NCBI GenBank assembly: GCA_029933755.1
Contig: JAOZNO010000288.1
Span: 1 to 5,487, forward strand
DNA: 5,487 nucleotides
Direction: 5' to 3'
Source of the DNA: Bacteroidales bacterium
GTDB lineage: Bacteria; Bacteroidota; Bacteroidia; Bacteroidales; NBLH01
The position numbers and the translations under genes were made by a program. This document shows, one piece after another, positions 1-4,401 of this stretch (positions are counted from its first letter, which is position 1; each line of letters opens with the position of its first letter). The notes under the pieces were generated by a model that saw nothing but the letters and a program-made list of their open reading frames with translations, was not told the DNA's origin and ran no database searches.

Positions 1-81
1 GTGTATTACTGGAAAGTAATAAGCAAAGATGCACATGGTAATAAGTCTGATTCAGGAATTTATCAGTTTAAGGTCATTTGA
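1..81 (+). CDS. C-terminal end of a fibronectin type III-like surface/secreted protein (5' truncated)
   Basis: Frame 1 is open from the window edge to a TGA at 79-81, giving the last 26 residues of a protein whose start lies outside. The residues YYWKVISKDAHGNKS followed by a short strand (GIYQFKV) match the last two beta strands of FN3-like domains common in Bacteroidota extracellular proteins, where a YxWxVxAxDxxGNxS pattern precedes a final strand ending in F. The protein stops directly after that strand, so there is no C-terminal type IX secretion sorting domain. The fold assignment comes from motif resemblance over a very short stretch. The protein's overall function (adhesin, lipoprotein, glycan-binding or enzyme appendage) cannot be told. 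Confidence 0.55.
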   Translation: MYYWKVISKDAHGNKSDSGIYQFKVI

Positions 82-113
82 AAAATTAATTTTGTCCCTA
101 AAAGCACAGTCTT

Positions 114-144
114 AAAGTGAATTTATTACAAAAAATCACTTTTT
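114..144 (+). terminator. Weak intrinsic terminator after the FN3-like gene
   Basis: AAAGTGA (114-120) can pair with TCACTTT (136-142), and a run of five Ts (140-144) follows directly. The stem is only 7 bp, AT-rich and has a long loop, so it is a plausible but weak terminator. It lies 33 bases after the upstream stop codon and before the ilv leader promoter. Confidence 0.4.
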
Positions 145-157
145 ACTTGTATTTTAT

Positions 158-187
158 TTTGTTTTATAAATATAATACTTACATTTG
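158..187 (+). promoter_or_regulatory. Bacteroidota-type promoter of the ilv leader transcript
   Basis: TTTG at 158-161 and TACATTTG at 180-187 match the Bacteroidota -33 (TTTG) and -7 (TAnnTTTG) elements, with 18 bases between them, one less than the usual 19-21. Transcription would then begin near 191-195, about 13-17 bases before the leader-peptide ATG at 208. A sigma70-like TATAAT at 171-176 overlaps the same region. This is a consensus match only, but its position just ahead of an attenuator-like leader supports it. Confidence 0.6.
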
Positions 188-207
188 ACACATCAAAATT
201 GTAAAAA

Positions 208-279
208 ATGAATAGAGTAATTAATAGTTCAGTCCTAGTCAATCTCTTTTTACTAACCTTATTTAAAGGAATGGTATAG
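208..279 (+). CDS. Branched-chain amino acid leader peptide (attenuator peptide, 23 aa)
   Basis: A 23-codon frame runs from ATG 208 to TAG 277-279. An in-frame TAA at 202-204 fixes the start, and an A-rich stretch precedes the ATG as in the other genes here. Ten of 23 residues are branched-chain: Val4, Ile5, Val9, Leu10, Val11, Leu13, Leu15, Leu16, Leu18 and Val23. Leucine is encoded by CTA, CTC, TTA, CTA and TTA. The last codons (266-275) form the 5' arm of an antiterminator pairing, and a strong terminator follows 26 bases after the stop, upstream of ilvB. This is the architecture of ilv/leu leader peptides of ribosome-mediated attenuators. The peptide itself probably has no function beyond sensing charged tRNA. 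The chief alternative is a chance small ORF, which the composition and coincidence with the RNA arms make unlikely. Confidence 0.8.
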   Translation: MNRVINSSVLVNLFLLTLFKGMV

Positions 280-318
280 CTGAACATATATATAATATAA
301 AAGCAAACACCATTCCTT
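266..318 (+). promoter_or_regulatory. ilvB leader: Antiterminator pairing of the ilvB attenuator
   Basis: AAGGAATGGT (266-275) is perfectly complementary over 10 bp to ACCATTCCTT (309-318), with 33 bases between. The 3' arm contains 309-313, which is also needed for the left side of the terminator stem (305-313), so the two structures exclude each other. The 5' arm lies in the last codons of the leader peptide, directly before its stop. A ribosome at the stop codon would mask it and favour termination; a ribosome stalled at Val9-Leu10-Val11 (232-240) would leave it free. A short competing hairpin, CCTT (257-260) with AAGG (266-269), could act as the early pause structure. The pairing is seen directly; the mechanism is inferred from classical amino-acid attenuators. 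Confidence 0.75.
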
Positions 319-338
319 ACCGGATGGTGTTTTTTTTT
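305..338 (+). terminator. ilvB leader: Intrinsic terminator (attenuator) upstream of ilvB
   Basis: AAACACCAT (305-313) pairs perfectly with ATGGTGTTT (324-332). CC/GG pairs can extend the stem inside, and nine consecutive Ts occupy 330-338. It is the strongest terminator-like element in the window and lies 217 bases before the ilvB start on the same strand. Its left arm is shared with the antiterminator, so it is best read as the regulated terminator of an attenuator, not as the end of the upstream gene. Confidence 0.8.
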
Positions 339-341
339 ATG

Positions 342-462
342 GGTAAGCTCTAAATATCCAAATTTCTTCGTTACTCAAATTTTTCAAAACTCTCATTTAC
401 AAAAGTAAACTCGAGCTTTGAAAAATTTGAAAGCCTTGAACTTTGAACCTTTAGAGATTACC
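342..462. repeat. Long imperfect palindrome in the ilvB leader (about 58-bp arms)
   Basis: Positions 342-400 and 405-462 are inverted copies around a four-base centre (AAAA, 401-404). The outer ends are GGTAA / TTACC with CTCTAAA / TTTAGAG next to them. The inner part has 14 consecutive complementary bases (TCAAATTTTTCAAA, 375-388). By eye about 80% of positions pair, with one single-base gap and several clustered mismatches. As RNA it would form a very long hairpin between the attenuator terminator and the ilvB start. It contains no convincing ORF. The form suggests a dispersed palindromic (MITE- or REP-like) intergenic element, though copy number cannot be judged from one window. Confidence 0.65.
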
Positions 463-480
463 TTTACTAAGCATTCAAGT

Positions 481-507
481 TCCTATTTTTTTAACGCAGA
501 AATAGGA
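481..507 (+). promoter_or_regulatory. 8-bp hairpin in the ilvB 5' leader
   Basis: TCCTATTT (481-488) is perfectly complementary to AAATAGGA (500-507), with an 11-base loop. It lies 47 bases before the ilvB ATG, after the long palindrome. A T-run follows only five bases after the stem (512-518 region), too far and too short for a good terminator. It may be an mRNA-stabilising or translation-modulating hairpin, or simply a chance AT-rich stem. The remaining leader up to 554 is A/C-rich and unstructured, typical of Bacteroidota start regions. Confidence 0.3.
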
Positions 508-554
508 TGTGGTTTTTCAATATCATTTTTATTAACAACAACAACTAATTTAAC

Positions 555-2285
555 ATGACAACAACATTACAGAACATTAATGGTGCCGAAGCTATTTTCA
601 AAGCCTTGATTAACGAGGGTGTTGATACGGTTTTTGGCTATCCGGGTGGAGCAAACCTACCCATTTATGATGCTTTTTATAAGCATAAAAATGAGTTGAA
701 ACACATTCTTGTTCGCCATGAACAAGGTGCTGTTCATGCAGCCCAGGGGTATGCCCGGGTGTCAAAAAAAGTGGGTGTTTGTATGGTAACATCCGGCCCT
801 GGCGCAACGAATCTTATTACCGGAATCGCAGATGCGATGATAGACAGCACACCAATTGTCTGTATAACAGGACAAGTCGTTTCTCCCCTACTTGGCTATG
901 ATGCTTTTCAGGAAACCGATGTCGTAGGTATTTCAATGCCTGTTACCAAATGGAATTATCAGATTACTTCTGCAAGTGAAATTGCTGAAGCGATTGCAAA
1001 GGCTTTTTATATTGCTAATTCCGGTAGGCCGGGACCTGTATTGTTAGATATCACAAAAGATGCCCAACAAGAAATGCTTGAAGAGTTTAACTATAAGAAA
1101 TGTGAACGAATTCGCAGCTATCACCCTTATCCTAAGCCTGATATGGATGCTATTGATGAAGCAGTACATATAATTGATCATGCTAAAAAACCTTTTATTA
1201 TAGTAGGACAAGGTATTTTATTATCTGAAGCCCAGGAGGAAATAAAGAATTTAGCTGAAAAAGCAAATATTCCGGTATCATCAACTTTATTAGGCTTATC
1301 TGCATTCCCATCTGATCATGAATTGTATTACGGTATGGTTGGTCTACATGGAAATTACGCACCTAATAAAATGACAAATGAATGTGATGTTCTTATTGCT
1401 GTTGGAATGCGGTTTGACGACCGTGTAACAGGCACTCTGGAAACCTATGCAAAACAAGCAAAGATTATTCATATTGAAATAGATCCTGCTGAAATTGGTA
1501 AGAATGTTACACCTGCAATCCCTATAAATTCAGATGCAAAAGTTGCCCTAAGAGCAATTAATAAAAGAATTCAGACAAATATTCATACAAAATGGTTAAA
1601 AACAGCCGATGAGTATGTAAAAATTGAAGCAGAAAAAGTATTCAAAAACGACCTGTTCCGGACAAGTGGGGAGTTACAAATGGGTGAAGTTATTCGAAAA
1701 ATTTCAGATAAAACAAATGGGACAGCAATTACGGTAAGTGATGTGGGACAGCACCAAATGGCCGCGGCCAGATATTATGATTACAAAGATACCGATAGCC
1801 AGGTAACTTCAGGAGGTTTAGGTACAATGGGTTTTGCGCTACCCGCAGCAATTGGTGCAAAACTTGGCGCACCAAAACGTGAGGTTGTTGCAATAATTGG
1901 TGATGGTGGGTTTCAAATGACCATGCAAGAACTTGGTGTAATGATGCAATATAAAATCCCTGTTAAAGTGGTTGTTCTTAACAATAATTTTCTTGGAATG
2001 ATTAGGCAATTGCATGACGTTTATTATGATAGTCGCGATTTTTTTGGAGAATTACAAAATCCGGATTTTCTAAAAATTGCAGATTCATTTAATATTAAAT
2101 CAGCAAGTGTAAGCAAACGCGAAGATTTGGATAAAGCTGTTGATGAGATGGTTAAACATAAAGGCTCTTACTTTTTAGAAGTAATGGTTGAAAAGATCAA
2201 CAATATATTCCCAATGATTCAGGCAGGAGCATCTGTTTCAGAAATGTTGCTGGAGGATCCGAAGCTTGTAGCCTCAGTTAATTAA
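555..2285 (+). CDS. ilvB: Acetolactate synthase (acetohydroxyacid synthase) large catalytic subunit
   Basis: This ThDP/FAD-dependent enzyme condenses pyruvate with pyruvate or 2-ketobutyrate to 2-acetolactate or 2-aceto-2-hydroxybutyrate, the first common step of Val/Leu/Ile synthesis in the cytoplasm. The 576 residues are full family length. The order is an N-terminal pyrimidine-binding domain (about 8-175) with [13 protein letters not shown] and catalytic Glu56 in RHEQGA; a central FAD-associated domain (about 195-330) with MRFDDRVTG at 285-293; and a C-terminal ThDP domain (about 375-550) with GDGG at 449-452. Asp450 and Asn477 are the predicted Mg/ThDP ligands. ATG 555 is fixed by an in-frame TAA at 546-548. 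Residue 486, normally the Trp of the GMVRQW motif, is Leu here (GMIRQL). The FDDR motif and DAFQE (116-120) are intact. Expression is probably set by the upstream attenuator, and the regulatory subunit follows. Family features separate it from other ThDP enzymes such as pyruvate oxidase. Confidence 0.96.
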   Translation: MTTTLQNINGAEAIFKALINEGVDTVFGYPGGANLPIYDAFYKHKNELKHILVRHEQGAVHAAQGYARVSKKVGVCMVTSGPGATNLITGIADAMIDSTPIVCITGQVVSPLLGYDAFQETDVVGISMPVTKWNYQITSASEIAEAIAKAFYIANSGRPGPVLLDITKDAQQEMLEEFNYKKCERIRSYHPYPKPDMDAIDEAVHIIDHAKKPFIIVGQGILLSEAQEEIKNLAEKANIPVSSTLLGLSAFPSDHELYYGMVGLHGNYAPNKMTNECDVLIAVGMRFDDRVTGTLETYAKQAKIIHIEIDPAEIGKNVTPAIPINSDAKVALRAINKRIQTNIHTKWLKTADEYVKIEAEKVFKNDLFRTSGELQMGEVIRKISDKTNGTAITVSDVGQHQMAAARYYDYKDTDSQVTSGGLGTMGFALPAAIGAKLGAPKREVVAIIGDGGFQMTMQELGVMMQYKIPVKVVVLNNNFLGMIRQLHDVYYDSRDFFGELQNPDFLKIADSFNIKSASVSKREDLDKAVDEMVKHKGSYFLEVMVEKINNIFPMIQAGASVSEMLLEDPKLVASVN

Positions 2286-2301
2286 AGTTTGTCTAAATGA
2301 G

Positions 2302-2425
2302 CGTCACTGCGAGGGCATAGCCCGTGGTAGTCTCCTACAATTATCAAAGCAGTATGTTTAATTCATGTGCTGCATAGCGCACTTTAGGAGATTCCTTCTC
2401 CGCTAGCCAGCGGATCGGAATGACG
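2302..2425. repeat. Palindromic intergenic element between ilvB and ilvN (about 124 bp)
   Basis: The ends are inverted: CGTCA (2302-2306) with TGACG (2421-2425), and further in TCTCCTA (2331-2337) with TAGGAGA (2385-2391). Each arm also folds on itself: GGGC-ATA-GCCC (2313-2323) on the left and TCCGCT-AGCC-AGCGGA (2399-2414) on the right. The centre has partial complementarity (GCAG near 2349 with CTGC at 2370-2373). It is GC-richer than its surroundings. The pattern of a CGTCAxTxCGAx end with an inner xATCTCCTA resembles the GTCATTGCGAG...AATCTC palindromic elements seen between genes in many bacteria; that resemblance is from memory. It fills most of the 190-base ilvB-ilvN gap and would be transcribed with the operon. 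Confidence 0.7.
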
Positions 2426-2475
2426 AAAACAAATGGACTGTCATTATAAAAAATAACATCTTTAAAATAAAAAAA

Positions 2476-3027
2476 ATGAAAAGAAAATTTACATTATTAA
2501 TATATACTGAAAATCATATTGGATTACTGAACCGGGTATCAATTATATTTACCCGCAGGAAGGTTAATATTGAAAGCCTTACCACTTCACCTTCACGACA
2601 TGAGGGTATTCACACATTTGTAATTGTAGTAAATACGACTCGTGATATGGTCGAAAAAATTCAAAAACAAATTGAGAAACAAATTGAAGTGTTAAAAGCC
2701 TTTCTTTATGAAGATGATATGATTTTATCACAGGAAGTGGCACTTTATAAAGTTTCAACCAAAGCAATTGCCCGAAACAACAAAATTGAGGAATTAGTTC
2801 GCAACAGCAACGGACGTATTTTAGATATTGAACCGGAATATATTGTTATTGAAAAAACAGGAAATCAGGAGGAAACTCAGGAATTTCTAGAGAAACTAGC
2901 ACCTTATGATGTACATGAGTTTATTCGTTCTGGTAGAGTTATGATTACCAAACCAATGAAACGTTTGCAGGATCATTTAAAAGATATGGAAAAGCAAGGT
3001 GCTCATAAAAAGGTTTTTGTTGATTAA
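2476..3027 (+). CDS. ilvN: Acetolactate synthase small regulatory subunit (ACT domain, IlvH/IlvN type)
   Basis: This regulatory partner of the large subunit raises its activity and gives feedback inhibition by valine. The 183 residues make it a two-domain IlvH-like protein, slightly longer than E. coli IlvH (163 aa) and much longer than the 96-aa E. coli IlvN. The N-terminal ACT domain is about residues 4-80. By alignment with E. coli IlvH, Asn13, Gly16 and Asn31 (in NHIGLLNRV and VNIESLT) correspond to valine-site residues Asn11, Gly14 and Asn29, so valine sensitivity is expected. The C-terminal ALS_ss domain is about 86-160, ending with RSGRVMITKP. A lysine-rich tail of about 20 residues follows. 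The start is preceded by nine As and no Shine-Dalgarno. It lies 190 bases after ilvB, a wide gap explained by the palindromic element. No separate promoter is evident, so co-transcription with ilvB is the simplest reading. Confidence 0.95.
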   Translation: MKRKFTLLIYTENHIGLLNRVSIIFTRRKVNIESLTTSPSRHEGIHTFVIVVNTTRDMVEKIQKQIEKQIEVLKAFLYEDDMILSQEVALYKVSTKAIARNNKIEELVRNSNGRILDIEPEYIVIEKTGNQEETQEFLEKLAPYDVHEFIRSGRVMITKPMKRLQDHLKDMEKQGAHKKVFVD

Positions 3028-3028
3028 C

Positions 3029-3073
3029 CCTCATTGAGGAATTTTGTATTTTCTCATGCTTAAGTTTTAAGGC
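3029..3073 (+). terminator. Weak candidate terminator region after ilvN
   Basis: Two small hairpins follow the ilvN stop. CCTC-ATT-GAGG (3029-3039) is followed by AATTTTGTATTTT, and GCTTAA (3058-3063) pairs with TTAAGGC (3067-3073) with one bulge, followed by TACGATTTT. Neither has a strong stem plus a clean T-run. Since the next gene converges from the other strand, some terminator is expected in 3028-3136, but none is convincing. Confidence 0.25.
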
Positions 3074-3111
3074 TACGATTTTATGAATATAAGTCAAATA
3101 ATAATTGATAT

Positions 3112-3127
3112 AATTCGTGAATTCGTG
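3112..3127. repeat. Tandem octamer AATTCGTG x2
   Basis: AATTCGTG occurs twice back to back at 3112-3119 and 3120-3127 in the convergent gap between ilvN and the permease, ten bases past the permease stop. It may be a short dispersed motif or chance; no function is assigned. Confidence 0.35.
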
Positions 3128-3136
3128 GCTTTTACT

Positions 3137-4018
3137 TTAAACCGTATCCATAAAAGTTTGTTCTACTTTATTAAAAAGCACAATACCAATGCTTAAAACA
3201 AAAACTGTAAAAGCAAAACTGTAAAGCAAATGATACCAATCTACAGTACCTGCACCTAGTAATGCATATCTAAAAGTTTCAATAATAGGGGTTAGTGGGT
3301 TTGCCAAAACAAAAATCCGGTATTTTTCAGGTAATTCTGATAAAGGATAAATAATAGGGGTAGCATACATCCATAATTGCACTCCAAAGCCCACTAAATT
3401 TGTTAAATCGCGGTATTTTGTAGTTAAAGATGAAATTATGATACCAAAACCTAAGCCTAAGCCTGCCATTAACATAATTAAAACAGGTAAAAGAAGCACA
3501 TATAAGTTCATCTGAAAATCAGCTCCAACCAGTTTATAATAAATCATAAAAGCTGCCAGTAAAAGAAACTGTATAAAAAATTGTATCAGACTTGATATTA
3601 CAACTGATATAGGAAGCGTTAAGCGTGGGAAATATACTTTGCCGAAAATACCGGCATTAGCAATAAATGTGTTTGAGGTTGAATTCAGACAAGTTGAAAA
3701 ATAAGTCCATCCAACAATGCCAGACATATAGAACAGTATTTGTGGTAAACCATCGGTGGGTATTTTTGCAATATTACCAAAAACAATGGTGTAAATTAGA
3801 GTGGTAAGTAACGGCTGAATTAAAAACCATAAAGGACCGAGTATCGTTTGTTTGTATCTGGCAACAAAATCACGTCTGACAAAAAGCCTTATCAAATCCC
3901 GGTATCGCCAAATATCTTGTAAATCTACATCTAACAAGCTACGCTTGGGTTTTATAATCATATTCCAATTATCGTCGGGTATGTTTTCTTTGCTAATTGA
4001 GGTGTTTTCAGTACTCAT
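3137..4018 (-). CDS. ABC-2 type polysaccharide/polyol-phosphate export permease (Wzm/KpsM/TagG-like)
   Basis: This is the inner-membrane channel subunit of an exporter that normally moves O-antigen, capsule or teichoic-type polymers on a lipid carrier, driven by a separate Wzt-type ATPase. The 293 residues are a complete family length (about 260-290). A cytoplasmic N-terminal tail is followed by an amphipathic stretch with the family signature RDFVARYKQTILGPLW (49-64). Hydrophobic segments lie near 62-84, 92-118, 135-160, 172-198, 207-227 and 263-283. Conserved blocks include VYFPRLTLP (128-136), KYRDLTN (201-207), WMYATPIIYP (216-225) and NPLTPIIETFR (240-250). The start ATG (complement of 4016-4018) is the first methionine. 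In polysaccharide clusters the ATPase gene usually follows directly. Here the gene runs into convergent ilvN, and the upstream ATPase at 4390 is not of the ABC type, so the partner must lie elsewhere. Substrate is unknown. Confidence 0.9.
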   Translation of the reverse strand: MSTENTSISKENIPDDNWNMIIKPKRSLLDVDLQDIWRYRDLIRLFVRRDFVARYKQTILGPLWFLIQPLLTTLIYTIVFGNIAKIPTDGLPQILFYMSGIVGWTYFSTCLNSTSNTFIANAGIFGKVYFPRLTLPISVVISSLIQFFIQFLLLAAFMIYYKLVGADFQMNLYVLLLPVLIMLMAGLGLGFGIIISSLTTKYRDLTNLVGFGVQLWMYATPIIYPLSELPEKYRIFVLANPLTPIIETFRYALLGAGTVDWYHLLYSFAFTVFVLSIGIVLFNKVEQTFMDTV

Positions 4019-4040
4019 CAGGATTAATATTTAAGTCCTG

Positions 4041-4048
4041 CAAATATA
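4041..4048 (-). promoter_or_regulatory. Candidate -7 element for the permease gene
   Basis: Read on the minus strand, TATATTTG matches the Bacteroidota -7 consensus TAnnTTTG and lies 22 bases before the permease ATG. No TTTG is found at the expected -33 distance (about 4067-4073), so only half of the promoter is supported. The 5' UTR would be short, around 15-20 bases. Confidence 0.4.
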
Positions 4049-4302
4049 ACAAATTCATCTGTTTATATTTTATTATTTTTAGTTGTCAGAAGGAACCGCA
4101 AGTTAAAAATAGTCATTGTTGTGTGTGATAATAATCGTTAGCACACAGCATCTGCCCTAACTTTTCTAAGAAAATAAAATTAGAAAATATATGTGGGTAA
4201 TTATTTTTTAACATACTTGTTTCATTTTTAGATTTTGTTTGTTATGAATTTTTAGCTTCTTAATGAAGAAGAAAATTTAATCCATATTTTACTAAAATAA
4301 CT
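4049..4302. other. AT-rich intergenic region between divergent permease and ATPase genes
   Basis: No coding frame of any credibility is seen. Small inverted repeats are present: TGTGTG (around 4120-4127) with CACACA (4142-4147); TTTTCTAA (4162-4169) with TTAGAAAA (4180-4187), perfect over 8 bp; and CTTCTT-AATG-AAGAAG (4256-4271). None is followed by a T-run on either strand that would make a good terminator. No tRNA or recognisable riboswitch was seen. The region presumably carries the divergent promoters. Confidence 0.5.
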
Positions 4303-4401
4303 AAATAAGGCTTACTTTATATTGCTTTTTATAAAAAATAGGGCTTACTTTGTGTTGATATTTGCCATAAATAACCCTTACTTTATGCAATGTATAAAAG
4401 A
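4303..4401. repeat. Three direct repeats with exact 33-bp period before the ATPase start
   Basis: Units begin at 4303, 4336 and 4369. Each opens with AAATA and contains CTTACTTT at the same offset. Over the first 22 bases units 1 and 2 differ at three A/G positions only. Unit 3 matches unit 1 at 16 of its first 18 bases. The remaining 11-15 bases of each unit have diverged. The ATPase ATG lies at offset 21 of the third unit. An ATTG (4321-4324) spaced 20 bases from TTACTTTG (4345-4352) could be a weak promoter built from units 1 and 2. The repeats could be operator sites or remnants of tandem duplication; CRISPR is excluded by the similarity extending partly into the spacers and by the degenerate copies. 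Confidence 0.7.

Noticed and set aside
305..338. Reading the strong terminator simply as the end of the FN3-like gene
   Set aside because: It lies over 220 bases after that stop codon, beyond a good promoter and a BCAA-rich ORF, and shares an arm with an antiterminator, so regulated attenuation of ilvB explains it better.
158..554. T-box or other metabolite riboswitch in the ilvB leader
   Set aside because: No T-box consensus sequence or specifier-loop architecture was recognised; the leader peptide plus alternative stems explain the structure.
610..807. Open frame on the minus strand inside ilvB
   Set aside because: It lies wholly within the strongly conserved ilvB coding sequence, has no recognisable domain and no promoter; it is an antisense shadow.
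2579..2767. Open frame on the minus strand inside ilvN
   Set aside because: Fully antisense to the ACT-domain gene, with no family resemblance or start signal.
3852..4034. Short plus-strand frame over the permease 5' end
   Set aside because: Antisense to the conserved permease N-terminus and ends just beyond it; composition is that of a chance frame.
4162..4187. TTTTCTAA/TTAGAAAA inverted repeat as a terminator
   Set aside because: The stem is very AT-rich, no T-run follows on either strand, and it does not lie at the end of a gene.
4256..4271. CTTCTT-AATG-AAGAAG hairpin as a terminator
   Set aside because: Followed by As, not Ts, on the plus strand, and no gene ends nearby on the minus strand.
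4303..4401. CRISPR array
   Set aside because: Only three units, with mismatches in the cores and partly similar linkers of about 11-15 bases, far shorter than CRISPR spacers; no cas gene nearby.
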